From: Humulus lupulus
Lineage: Eukaryota; Streptophyta; Magnoliopsida; Rosales; Cannabaceae
Reading direction: 5' to 3'
Length of the DNA stretch: 64,000 bases
NCBI RefSeq assembly: GCF_963169125.1
Contig: NC_084795.1
Span: 261,015,042-261,079,041 of the forward strand
Shown: one piece after another, positions 47,143-58,458 of the stretch
Layout: the number at the start of each line of letters is the position of its first letter
How positions within the stretch are numbered: position 1 is the first letter of the stretch
The notes under the pieces: model-generated
Told to the model about the DNA's origin: nothing
The model's input: the letters and a program-made list of their open reading frames with translations, nothing else
Databases searched by the model: none
Made by a program: the position numbers and the translations under genes

Positions 47143-47750
47143 TCTTATCCAAAAAGCTGGTGTGGATGACGTGGAAAATATTTTCAACACATGGCTAACA
47201 CCTGGCAGAGGTTCTGCTCGACCATCGATCAGGGATGTTCTCCTGACACAGTATTTGAGTTTGATATATGACCAGACTGCTCGTATACTCCGTATATTTT
47301 TTAGTAATCTTATACAGTTGTAATCACATCTGAGATTATTTCCCTTTGTATCTGATTATCCGATTAATTAGGTAAAAATATCTTTGATTGATTCATGTAA
47401 CCCACCTTGAGCCTATAAAAAGAGAAGAAGTAGCTCAAGGGAGGGAGTTTTTGGCTAATTTTTGTTTGTGCTTTAGAAGAGAGAGCAAGAGAACTTTAGC
47501 TATTATCTTTTGGTTGTATTATTCATCCCTCTAAGGCTTGTGAAAATCAAAGAACCCTAGTTCTTTGATCACCCCTTTGAGAATCAAGATCACTAATAGC
47601 CTAAGTGGACGTAGGTCATTACCAATTCTTGGGGCCGAACCACTATAAATTGTTGTGTTTTCTATTTTTCTTTCCATTAGATCTTATTCAATACTTTCGA
47701 CCACATCAAGCATTTGACTCCGTGTCAGTTGGCCAAAACGAGGGTCACCA
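47143..47750 (+). repeat. 3' LTR of Tat-2
   Basis: 608 bp, co-linear with 34892-35497. Its first dinucleotide has mutated (TC in place of TG). It ends GGGTCACCA before the tctat duplication. Confidence 0.93.
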
Positions 47751-48119
47751 TCTATAAATGATCATTAGTTATGATATGAATTACAAGTCTTTATTGTTAA
47801 ATAGTTTTTGGATAAAGACTTTTATTCATATCGGTCCATGTCATATATAATCATATTATATAAAGTACATTTACCGAGATGTCTTACCACATCAATAATT
47901 TGAATCTAGATTATTTGTATCAACATGATACTCAGCAAACTATACTTACAACCCCAATTAAAGAATTCCTTAACTTTAATTTGTTTTTGTCGACTATTTT
48001 TATTCATTCATGTAATCTTAATTCTCTCGTACTAATACAAGATTACATCCTCTATAATGAATATATAATTTTTCTGATATTTACAAAATTATTCAAACAA
48101 TAATTTAATAATCCCAACA

Positions 48120-48441
48120 GCGGCTCAGAGGGCGGCCTCGGAGGAACTGTGGCTGAATTCTGAATCCCAGGCTCCGTTATGACTTTTGTGTGATCGGAAT
48201 TACAATTTTATGGTGTCAAAAATCGAATAAAATTATATGAATCCTATGCCTCATTGTGGCTTACAAAATGATCTAATCATAAACAAATCCTAACCCAAAA
48301 ACACCATACAATTAACGATTCAACATTCCCATGCATTCAACCATATTAAGCCATCCATTCATTCATCAAAAATAAATAAATGCATAAAACTAAACCCACA
48401 CAGATTCAATATATATATGTGAAGATGACTCTGATACCATT
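48120..48441 (-). other. 322-bp internal region of the Copia-like element
   Basis: All that lies between the two LTRs. The left ~60 bp (48120-48180) is GC-rich, unlike the AT-rich rest. On the minus strand it gives a short open stretch ending at the LTR, which might be a captured host fragment or a remnant of a deleted coding region. No PPT is evident at 48120. Confidence 0.6.
48429..48439 (-). other. Primer-binding site of the Copia-like element
   Basis: The plus strand reads ctctgatacca, i.e. TGGTATCAGAG on the minus strand, two bases inside the LTR end at 48442. Complementary to initiator tRNA-Met. Confidence 0.88.
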
Positions 48442-50230
48442 TGTTGGTTTTTATAAATCAAATCAGAGATTATACGCAGCGGAACAACAATCAAAATTGT
48501 TAATTTAATCCCACAAGACTTCTAGATCTACTTCTTCACATGCATATATATATATATTGAATCAAAGATATGAATAGAAAATTACCTCAAGTCCTTCCTT
48601 GCTGCTATCTTTTTGTATGGCAAAATCCTTGAGATCTCACACCTAGATCTTCCAAAATGTTCCCAACACACTAAGAACAAGTGTGGGCTCACTATACAAA
48701 ACAATAGGCAAAATCTATTTATCAGATGTTCTCAACACATGAGATCTGATAAAGTTTGGACCTAAGTTTGTGAAGAACAGTGACCTATGCTTGTATCACT
48801 ATTCTCTTTTTGTCAGAGAGAGTTCACCATATCTTTTCTATCCCTGAAAAGTATCGTTCTGAAAAACTGATATCCTATATTTAATATATCCAATATATTA
48901 AAAATAAAATATTAGTTATTTTAAACAATTTGAAAATAACTAATCAGTTATCGGATTTTGATTAAATAATAATATTTTAATCATATTACAATATCTCATT
49001 ATTTATTTAATATTTAAATAACTAAAGTTGTAGAACCAAGAAACTACCAAGAGCTTCTTATGCGTGTAGCACAGTGCAGAAGGCATGTGATTTTTCCCAA
49101 ATTTTTTTCTTATTATTTAAATCCTAAAAATAAATTAATTCAAAATTAATTATATTTTTATTAAATCAAATAATTAATTAATTCTCAATTAATTAATTAC
49201 ACATAATTATACAATAATTTGTTTAGTGCATAGAAAAATATTTTACTTATCAAATACGTCATTTTGCCCATTTTTGTATTTACCTTTGTCAGTGTTTGTT
49301 TGAGCCATTTCGGGGACCATGGACCTATAACATTAAGCTTCAATAAATTGAAACTAAATAATTAAACTCTTTAATTATAATAGTTAATTTATTAATTCTG
49401 ATATTTCTCCACTATAAATTCATAATTGCACTCTTTATGTTATAGATATACTTTTACATAAATCTTATCTTAAGTCGTCCATTGATATAATCATCTTACA
49501 ATAGTTCAACCCTCTAATTATTTAGTTCATAAATTAGAATGGAAGAATTACCATTTTACCTTTCTAATTTACTTCTTATTCCTTAAGTACCATTAATTCA
49601 CTAGTGAATAATTAATCTATAATCTAATTATAGATTTGAGCTCAAAATCATTCAGTTCCAGAATTAACCCTTAAGTGAACTAATATACGATTCGTTAGGA
49701 AAGATTAGATTCCGTATTGTTGATACATGTTCCCAGCCATCCATGATATTAAATCTTCAAAACAAAAGTAATTAGCCTCATTCTATGAAGAGACCTTAAC
49801 GAATGAATCAAAAGATTTAATAAACATGAATAGGAGTTCATGAACACTTAGGATTTAGGTTGATCTATGAATGATCATCAGTTATGATATTAATTACAAG
49901 TCTTTATTGTTAAATAGTTTTTGGATAAAGACTTGTATTCATATCGGTCCATGTCATATATAATCATATTATATAAAACACATTTACTGAGATGTCTTAC
50001 CACATCAATAATTCGAATCTAGATTATTTGTATCAACATGATACTCAGCAAACCGTACTTACAACCCCAATTAAAGAATTCCTTAACTTTAATTTGTTAT
50101 TGTTGACTATTTTTATTCATTCATGTGATCTTAATTTTCTCGTACTAATACAAGATGACATCCTCAATAATGAATATAGAAATTTTCTAATATTTACAAA
50201 ATTATTTAAACAATAATTTAATAATCCAAA
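48442..50230 (-). repeat. 5' LTR of the Copia-like element
   Basis: About 1,789 bp, co-linear with 33437-34891 plus 47756-48119. The outer end 'ataatccaaat' has decayed from the 'ataatcccaaca' at 48111-48119, which hides any target duplication. It has lost about 34 bp at the hairpin seen in the other LTR. Confidence 0.88.
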
Positions 50231-51139
50231 TATAACAATAATAGACCATTGTATTTATTTATTCATAGAAAAAATGGCGTCAACACAATATAAAAAATAA
50301 TTTTAATTTTACTTTATTATATATTTTAAGAGTAGGTGCTAAAATGTATAATTTTATTGTTTAATAACTAACAATGAGGATAAAAATTCAAATTAGGTGT
50401 ACACAAATATACAATTTTATTAAATAAATATAAATAAGATGCTTATATTCATGATAATGATATTTATGTTAAAAAAACAATCTTAAAAGAATTAATTTAT
50501 TAAAAATAAAATAGAAATAAAATCATCATATGAAAACATTTTGAATCATTATATTTTTTGTCAAAGTTTTTAATGAGCATTTAGAATGGTGAATCTTTTT
50601 TTTTTTAAAATATAGAATGGTTATATAGACAATTTTATTTTAATATTTTTTCTTTGTAATTAAATGGATGAAAATAATCAATTATATGACACCCAACTCA
50701 TTTAGAAGAAAAACAGACACCCCCTTAAATAATATAGATATGAAAAAAATGATTCATAATTATTATTCCTAAAGTTTAATTAGTTTTATTGAAAAATTGG
50801 TCCACGAACTTTTTTTTTTGTTGATAAATTGGTCCCCTAACCCTTGAAATAATTTGCGATGTTAAAAATTCCTACCTGAACTGTTAACGTTAGTGATTTA
50901 TTGGTCTTCCGTTACATTTTATTCCATTTTTCATTGTACATGCTTATGTGGCATTACATAGTCTACAAAAATTTATGATGGGGCAATGTAAGAGCTGGTG
51001 TGGTAATAATATGGTTGATTTGGCTAAACACGTAATTTTTTACATGGAAAATATATTTTTTTTTTTTAGAGAAATTAGAAATCAAGTTTGAGGGGTTTTC
51101 AAAATGTCAACTAAATTAGTTTGGGGAATAAGTTAGGGC
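50231..51139. other. AT-rich DNA, not assigned
   Basis: About 900 bp without a plausible gene. The right part (about 50770-51110) has phrases such as 'aattggtccacgaac' and 'attggtcccctaaccc' that look like a dispersed non-coding plant repeat. I could not find terminal inverted repeats or a target duplication, so I do not name a family. Confidence 0.4.
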
Positions 51140-51189
51140 ATTCATTTCACTATTCGTGATTGGAGAAAATCAGTTGACTTTATTGCATT

Positions 51190-52470
51190 GGTGGAGAAAA
51201 TCCAACAATTCGATTATGGATTCAATGGAAAACTCTATCGCAGCTTTGATCATATCCTCAACTAATTCTCCTGAAATCTTCTTCGAGCTAAATACCTGTC
51301 TCGGACCTATTCAACTTAGAGCATCTGCCACAACATTGTCATTCCCTAGATGTTATTAGATTTCACAATCATAATCTTTTACCAACACCAACCAACGTCT
51401 CTACCTCATATTTAAATCTTTCTGGGTAAAGAAATACTTCAAACTCTTATGGTTAGTGTATATCTCACACGTTTCCCCATACAAGTATTGTCTCCTTACC
51501 TTAAGTGCGTATACCACTTTTGCTAGCTCCAAATCATGAGTAGAATATCGTTGTTCATACACTTTCAATTGTCTTGAGGCATAGGCAATCACCTTCCCAG
51601 CCTGCATCAAAACACAACCTAACCCCTGCCTTGAGGCATCATAGTAAACCGCACACTTTTCCTTGTCTGAAGGAAGACTGAGTATCGGTGCAATAATCAA
51701 TCACCATTTCAACTTCTGGAAGTTGTTTTTACATCTGTTAGTCCATAAAAACTTCAAATTCTTACGTGTCAGCTCATTCAAAGATGTTGCAATTCTCAAG
51801 AATCCCTCAATAAAACGCTGATAGTACCCTGCCAATCCAAGGAAACTTCTAAATTCCGAGGCTTTCTTTGGCCTCGGCTAATCTCTCTTCTCTTCATTCT
51901 TAGCTGGATCAACCATAACCCCTTCCTCACTCACAATGAGACCTAGAAATGTTACTTGAGGGAGATAGAACTCATAATTCTTAAATTTTGCATACAACTT
52001 GTGTTCTCTTAATCTCTGCAACACTAAAAAGAGGTGTTCTTCATGTTCAAAATCTAATTGGGAGTAGACCAATATGTCATCAATAAACATGATCACAAAC
52101 TTGTCCAGATAATCCCAATACACTTTGTTCATCAGATCCATGAAGGCCGCTGGGGCATGGTTAGTCCAAAAGACATAACTAAGAACTCATAATGCCTATA
52201 CCTCGTACGAAAGGAAATCTTTGGAATATCTTCTTCCTTGATCCTCAACTAGTGATAACCAGATCAAAGATCAATCTTTGAGAACACTGTCTTGCCTTGA
52301 AAGTGACCAAACAAGTAATCAATCCTTGATAATGGATACTTATTATTGATAGTCATCTTATTCAATTCTCAGTAGTCAATACACTTCCTCAACAATCCAT
52401 CATTCTTCTTTACAAACAATATTGGTGCTCCCCATAGAGTCTAATTGATCACCTAGGAGACATTATCTCC
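51190..52470 (-). pseudogene. Tekay-like RT and RNase H fragment
   Basis: The RT palm is at 51878-52141 ([13 protein letters not shown]...FIDDILVYS, catalytic FIDD intact), with frameshifted upstream RT to about 52470. A frame gap precedes RNase H at 51401-51700 ([38 protein letters not shown]). The remaining RNase H C-terminus trails to about 51240 with stops. The protein matches Tekay-1 at 19140-19900, more closely than Tat or Athila. Not functional. Confidence 0.85.
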
Positions 52471-52797
52471 AAATGCTCTGCAATCAATGACTTAGGCTTA
52501 TCAAGCAATGATAACATCATCAAAACCATCCTAGGGTCATAACCGAGAAAAAACACAAAATTCAACATTCAATAATAATGCTTATAAACATATCTTTCAT
52601 ACCAGCACATCAATCAATAGGGCCTTGCCCTAAAACTATAACATGCTCCCTACTCTAGCATGTAAATAAGACAACAAATTTTAAATAATCAGTTTAATAA
52701 TTATTCAACCCATTACCCACTAAACTTTGAGTCGAGCTTGTCTTCGACAAAAAGTGAACATGTTCGGTCGGTCTTCAGGATCCATTAAACCTTGGAA

Positions 52798-52809
52798 GCT
52801 TTGATACCA
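52798..52809 (-). other. Primer-binding site of the minus-strand Tekay-like element
   Basis: The plus strand reads gctttgatacca; the minus strand TGGTATCAAAGC differs by one base from the tRNA-Met PBS of Tekay-1. It lies three bases inside the LTR end at 52813. Confidence 0.8.
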
Positions 52810-52812
52810 AGT

Positions 52813-54750
52813 TGTGACGCCTTACTAATCTGGGACCTCCACCTCGTGTGGTTAAATAGTGCTTAACTCACTAAGCAAGAGAGGTTGGACTCAAAAGTGT
52901 GATTTAAAAATTAACAAGAAACTAAAATTCCAAGAATTTGATTAAAAGATGTAAATCTTTTCATCAGAGTTATAAAGTTACAGGGGATCCCTTTTAGTTT
53001 AAAAAAAAATATATTTATAACTCTTTGTTCTCAAAAGGTCGACCTAAGCGACAAAACTGGGCTTCTTAACTCAAGTTCCTCAAATGTCTCAACCTCGCAG
53101 GTTGAGCACGTCGAACATGTTCTCGTCGCTATGAGCTCTCCAACTCATGGTTGTTTTAGTTTTCTCTTGCCCTTATCTGCATAGAGCACCTATGAGAAAA
53201 GGCCCAAGAAGAAAAGTCCACAAGGTATAGTTAATAATCACAATAAGCATATGTATCAATTCATAGGATTCGGAAACCATAAATGCATTCATTTCAAGAA
53301 TATAAACATTTAACACAGTCTATGCCAATCAAGGTGCATCACCAAGTACTGTGCTTATGACCTATGTCGAGTGAGTGTATGTCGCACTCTAATATTGGCC
53401 CTGCCATCACGTCCTATATTCCACATGGTCATAGTTGAATATGGTCCATACCGATGAATTACATATATCTCAATACAAATAGGCATAACAAGCAAAGATA
53501 TGCAATAAGGGTAGACAACCCTAATTCAATTCATGATTACGCTGTCATAACTGTTTACAGATATAATAGGGTCAATGCCCACTCTAAATACAAATGCCAA
53601 CTTTTCTTACCTCGAGTCTAGTGGCAGAAATGAGACGACCTCGAGTGCGATCTCCTTTCATGCCTTTCGAAACCCTAGTAACAACAAGCATCATACACTC
53701 AATTAGAAATCAAATCTAATCACGTACCCAAGAATCAAACCCAAACTTTTGGAACTTCTAAACCCATTTAAAATGCTAGGGGAATCATCCCCTGAACTTC
53801 CGAACAGGATCTCAAAACAGATTCTAGAAACCTCATACGAAACTAATTAAAATTAGAAAAATGGATTTTTGAGGCATCAGGCACGATCACAGCCACCAAA
53901 TTTGGAGGTTCTAGGGCACTGGCGCAGTCATGCTAGGCATGGGTGCAGTCTCGCTAGTGCCTGAAACCGCGAATTGCACCCAGAATTTTTAGAGTTCCCC
54001 TACGATTTTTCAAAACTCCTAACTCAACAAATTATGACCAAAACTCAATTTCAACTAATTTTGTGCCCAAATTTCACCCCAAAATAGTTATACAATTAAC
54101 ATATACAATCTAAATACCACCTAAACATCAAACTTCAGGTTCCAACTCAAAATTCAAAATTTAGGGACAAAAATCCCTAATTTCCCAATTCTGAGAATTC
54201 AAAACATACTTCATGGTTATCAATGGGAATTCAAGCTGCAAAACAAATCCTAAGCTTGTTTATATCATCAATTTACCATCTAAATTGCTTAATATCATCA
54301 AATTTCAACAATTACTCAAAATCTCCAAATCTCCTCAAGAACATATGAAGAATAAAGAACACAAACTCGTACTCTCTGAATTTTGGATTTCCTATGATGA
54401 AGATAAAGTAGCTAGCTTCCAATTCCACTTCGAAGCTTAAATTCACTTAACAACTTGTAGAAATTGAAAAAAAAACTTGATCCTAGCTTAGGGAGATTTC
54501 AGTAAGGATGATGAAGAAACTAGAGTAAAGAAGAAGTGGAGGTGTAATGTGAAATTGGAGAAATCGAAGGCTGATAGTTCTCTTTTCACTAAGTCTACAC
54601 TAAAATGACCATGATAACCCTTACATATAATTACCCCTTTAAATACACACAAGGGAATTTTATTCATCTTGCCCATAATTCAATTTATAACACTAATCTC
54701 TAATGATATCATTAATGCCCATTAGACATAAAAATTCCACTAACCAATTT
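52813..54750 (-). repeat. 5' LTR of the minus-strand Tekay-like element, truncated
   Basis: It begins on the plus strand TGTGACGCC (minus-strand end ...GGCGTCACA) and carries the reversed family blocks 'gcatagagcacctatgag' (near 53179) and 'tcttacctcgag' (near 53605). Its outer end is missing: sequence stops at 54750 where another LTR starts. No target duplication is recognisable. Confidence 0.78.
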
Positions 54751-56340
54751 TGTAACGTCCCTAATTCTCCAATAAGGCTTAGTGCCCCGATTAGTGTGCC
54801 ATGATGGCATAAATGGATTAATGTATGAATTTAATTGAATATATGTGTGAATATGTGAAATATATGAGTTCTATGAAAATATAACTGCTTATGTGCATTA
54901 AATGTGATTGTGGGCCCGTTTTGGTGAAAAAGGGCATTTTTCGTAATTTTGACCTGTTAAGGGTATAATTGTAAATTATATGTGATTTGTGAGTGGGACC
55001 ACTTATTATGTGGATATATTTGAGATGTGCAACACAAGGCGATCCTTGTGAGCAATTTGGCGGAAAAGTCACAACGGGGAGTTATTCCCGACTCAGGGTA
55101 AGCCTAGGGAGTATTTTAGTAATTTGGTGAGTTACTGGGGATATTAGAGTATGAATTATTAGTGGGGGAAAATATTAGTGTTTTAAAGATTAGTGGGATT
55201 AATTGGGAATCTTAAGTTGAATTTGAGTTAGGGGGAAAATGGTGGGAAAAGAAGATTTTGCCCTTAGGGGCATTAAAGAGCAAGGATTTAGGCTACGGGC
55301 ATTATGGTCTTTTCCCTAGCCTTGAATTACCTTAGCTACTAGAGTTCTGTAGAAGCTAAGGAAAGAAAATCAGAAACAAAACTTTCACTCAGCAACTCAA
55401 CTCTCTCTCTTGAAGCTTGGTTGGGGTTTGGTTTATTTTGAAGAGAATTGGCTTGGGAAATTGAAGGTTTGAGCTAGGAGTCGGATTAGGAGCTGCTTGG
55501 AGTCAGAATTTCATAGCTAAGGTTATACCGTTAGGCTCAGAAGTAAGGTCAGGCTTGGGGTCACGATATGCTATTTGCTCGGGACTTGAGGTAAGAAAAC
55601 TTCACCCGAGTTGTGATTAGGGCTTGAGCCCTAGTTATTAAGTATGGCTATAATCATATTTTCGAATATATGTTCAAACGTGAATGACTGTGTTATGTAT
55701 GAGTTGTTTATTGGATTGAATCTGATTGAAAAGGTTAGCTTGAGTTCGTGATCGGCATAAGCTTGTGCAATGCAGGCCATATGGCTAAGCAATTTTGGAA
55801 GTGCGATATGCACTCATTTGATCCTGTGGTCATGCAATTGAGTTGAACACCTACTTTAGTATGTTTGTTACTGCTAAGCTTGATGTCTGTGATCTGTTGA
55901 TTATCTGTATATGTTTATTTGAGTTTTATTACTGGGCCTCAGCTCACGGGTGCTATGTGGTGCATGTAAGGGCAAGGGGAAGTTGAACCAGCAATGAGTT
56001 GGAGTGTTTTGAGGGCGGCGTGTACATAGGCAGCCTGCTTGACTACCATAGTTGAGATTTCTTTTGGGAAGCTAGAATTAGTGGTTTTGCTGCTTAGGAC
56101 AGTTGTTATGTACTTCATTTATTTTTCCCTTGTATCAACTTTTTAAACTTCTTTTTTATTTGGGATCCCTTGTTATGTACTAAATATTGTAATGAAAAGT
56201 TGCCAAGGTTTAATAAAAAAAAATTTTATACCGAATTTTAACCAACATTAACTACACATTTTAGTCCAAATGACTCGTTTAATGAGTTAAGCACAATTTG
56301 AAACACACAATGTAACAGTCCTAGTTATTAGGGCGTTACA
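54751..56340 (+). repeat. 5' LTR of Tekay-2
   Basis: 1,590 bp, TGTAACGTCC...GGGCGTTACA, with forward family blocks 'cagctcacgggtgctatgtggtgcatgtaagg' near 55940. Shorter than the Tekay-1 LTR. Confidence 0.92.
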
Positions 56341-56343
56341 ACT

Positions 56344-56355
56344 CGATATCAAAGC
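56344..56355 (+). other. Decayed primer-binding site of Tekay-2
   Basis: cgatatcaaagc sits where Tekay-1 has TGGTATCAGAGC, three bases after the LTR end. Three changes are visible. Confidence 0.75.
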
Positions 56356-56722
56356 TTCCAAGGTTTAATGATTCCTGATGATTGGCTGGGCATGTACACA
56401 CGCCGCCAAAGAAAAGCTTGATTCATGGCTGGGTAACAAATGATTTGAATATATGTTGATTGGTTAATAGAAATAGCTATGTTGTAATTATATGCTAGCA
56501 TAGGAAGCATGAAATATACGTATTGGGCTTGGCCCTTGACTATTATGTGTACATGAAAAGGCATGGTTATTAGCATTGTTACTGCACGTTAGCACTATTG
56601 AATTGTTTTTAGCATTTTGGTTGCATGTATTTGCTTTGGTGTTGGACCGTGAGGTGACTTCTAAAACTTGTTATCATTGTTTGATCAGTTGAGTCATTGA
56701 TTGTAGATATATTTGGAGAGTT

Positions 56723-57810
56723 ATACCTCCAAGGCGATTAATTCGAATAGCCGGCGTTGAGATCGAGGCTAGACATGATAATCAGGGTTAGAACCCTCCG
56801 CCAGTCCCTGTGAACTGGCAGCAGATGCTTGTTGATATGCAAGCCACACTTTAGAGTCAAGAGGAGGAGATCCACTTACTGAGATAGCAGGTTCCATTAG
56901 GGAGTGTTGCACCAGTCACACCACTAGCAATGGTACCAGTGGTACAACAGCTAGAGGTTGAAAACAGGTGGGAACTGTTATATGAAAGATTTAGGAAGCA
57001 ACATTCTCCAACTTTTGAGGGAGAACCAATCCACTCAAGGATGAGTAGTGGATGAGCTTGACCACCTCCATCCTAGATTTTATGAGGGTGGGAGGTAATG
57101 ACAGAGTGGCTTGCGCCACATTTATGTTTCAAAATGATGCTCGTATCTGGTGGGAGGTGGTATCCTAAACCCAAAATGTCTCTACTATGAATTGGGATGA
57201 GTTCCGAGACTTGTTTAACCACAAGTACTACAATAATGCTGTTACAGTGACAAAAATGAATGAGTTTACCAATTTGGTGCAAGGTAGTATGTCATTCACT
57301 GAGTATGCCTTGAAATTTGATAGGCTGGTGGATTTGGTGCCTATTGATGCAACAAGACAGGATAGATTTGTTCGAGGGCTAGGTGCTATGATAGCCAGGG
57401 ATGTTCGAATTACATTATTACATAGGGAAACAACTTATGTCCAAGTTGTTGAAAAATTCCTCACAACTGAGGAGGCAGAGAGCAAGATATGGAGGGAGAA
57501 AGCTGCACAACATAATGTTCGGAGGGCAGTGCCTCCATTTGTTGGATCTGGTAAGGGCAGAGGCCCTAGTGACCAAAAGAGGAAGACCTCTGACACCTCG
57601 ACCACTGCAGGTCCTGATCGGAAGGTCTGATGTGTTCAGGGTGGTCGCCAGAGCAGAAAAGAGACTTGGAGGAGTTACCCAGAGTGTGCTAGGTGTAGGA
57701 GGTGCCATCTGGGAGAATGTCGCATGAAGGCATGCTATCTGTGTGGGGTGGTTGGACATCTCAAGAAGGACTGCTCATGTTCGAAGAAAGAGGAACCTAA
57801 GGCGGCGGAC
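56723..57810 (+). pseudogene. Tekay-2 gag
   Basis: The frame begins at 56723 with ATA where relatives have ATG before PPRR, so the start codon seems lost. Three in-frame TAG codons follow (56789, 56852, 56885), each in a Gln-rich context. The capsid domain is best seen at 57187-57630 (NWDEFRDLFNHKYYNNAVTVTKMNEFTNLVQG). After a frame change, 57724 onward has an intact zinc knuckle CYLCGVVGHLKKDC. The order and motifs match Tekay-1 gag. Confidence 0.85.
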
Positions 57811-58458
57811 AACTTGATTAGTGTTGGCACTCCATATAATTTATTGAGTGATTCTGGTGCTACACACTCATTTGTTTCTAGTAGAGTGATTGATAGATTG
57901 TGTCAAACTTGTGGCAATGATACTATGGGGTTTGGGACTTTATCGCCTACTGGGGAGCTGGTAGTCTCTAGACAATGGGTTAGGTCATTACAAGTGGTAG
58001 TGGACAACAGAGAACTATCAATGGATTTGACTGTGTTGGGTATGGATGATTTCGCAAGATTCTGGAAATGGATTGTTTAGCCAGGTATGGGGCAACTATA
58101 GATTGCAAGAAAGAGATGGTGACTTTTGAGCCTGAGGGTGAGGACCATTTTGTTTATGTTGGCACTGTGCATGGATCCCGTATGCCTATGATATCAGCAT
58201 TGAGGGCTAGATACCTATTACAAGGAGGTTGTATATGATTCCTAGCTAGTGTGGTGGATACTACTAAGGTCATGCCAGTGGGACCAGAGGAGGCCAGACT
58301 GGTGTATGAGTTCTTAGATTTGTTCCTTGAGGGCTTACCAGGACTGCCACCACATCAGGAGATTGAGTTCGTCATGAAGTTGGCACCAGGTTCAGAACTA
58401 GTATCTAGGGCACCATACCGAATGGCTTTGCACGGAACTAAAGAAGTTGAAGGTACAG
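57811..58458 (+). pseudogene. Tekay-2 protease and start of RT
   Basis: The protease active site is SDSGATHSFVSS at about 57848-57883. The frame runs to 58080, then a frameshift. The linker (GPEEARLVYEFLDLFLEGLPGLPPHQEIEFVMKLAPG) is at 58251-58400. The RT N-terminus is cut at 58458 by the neighbouring LTR, shortly after 'APYRMA'. Catalytic RT is missing. Confidence 0.85.

Larger units (their letters stand above)
34892..47750 (+). mobile_element. Tat-2, complete Tat-lineage Ty3/gypsy element
   Basis: 12.9 kb between TG...CA LTRs of about 606 bp (34892-35497 and 47143-47750). It carries gag, protease, RT, RNase H, a second RNase H and integrase on the plus strand, then an antisense gene on the minus strand, then a PPT. 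The flanking duplication is tttat (34887-34891) against tctat (47751-47755). The uninterrupted copy of the target near 49862-49867 has tctat, so the left one mutated after insertion. About 25 differences between LTRs by eye, and many stops. Confidence 0.94.
33437..48119 (-). repeat. 3' LTR of the Copia-like element, split by Tat-2
   Basis: Pieces 33437-34891 and 47756-48119 join into a sequence co-linear with 48442-50230, a few percent different by eye. It carries two hairpin-forming inverted repeats at 34055-34114 that the other LTR has lost. Short open frames repeated in both LTRs (47879-48103 and 49992-50216) exist because LTRs are duplicates, not because they are genes. Confidence 0.88.
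33437..50230 (-). mobile_element. Copia-like non-autonomous LTR element, split by Tat-2
   Basis: Minus strand: 5' LTR 48442-50230, PBS 48429-48439, an internal region of only 322 bp (48120-48441), and 3' LTR 33437-34891 plus 47756-48119. LTRs are about 1.8 kb, run TGTTGGGATTATTAAATT...ACCAACA, and use the tRNA-Met primer, as Copia elements often do. There is no coding capacity, so it is non-autonomous or an internal deletion product. No convincing target duplication or PPT is visible. Tat-2 lies inside the left LTR. Confidence 0.8.
51140..54750 (-). mobile_element. Tekay-like element, minus strand, gag and protease deleted
   Basis: Right to left: 5' LTR (52813-54750, start cut off by the plus-strand LTR at 54751), PBS 52798-52809, a short leader (52471-52797), then directly RT and RNase H fragments (51190-52470). 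Gag, protease and integrase are missing, so there was an internal deletion between leader and RT and loss of the 3' part. The left edge is not defined. Confidence 0.75.
54751..58458 (+). mobile_element. Tekay-like element (Tekay-2), truncated in RT
   Basis: 5' LTR 54751-56340, a decayed PBS, leader, gag, protease and the first part of RT. It ends at 58458, exactly where the LTR of the next minus-strand element begins, so that insertion interrupts it. The missing 3' half would lie to the right, beyond the window. Confidence 0.85.

Noticed and set aside
47879..48103. Open frame with a near-copy at 49992-50216, both starting MSYHINN
   Set aside because: Corresponding positions of the two Copia-like LTRs. 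The related LTR near 63065 has the region without an intact frame.
50770..51110. MITE or Mutator-like repeat
   Set aside because: The 'ttggtcc' phrases recall dispersed plant repeats, but no terminal inverted repeats or target duplication were found.
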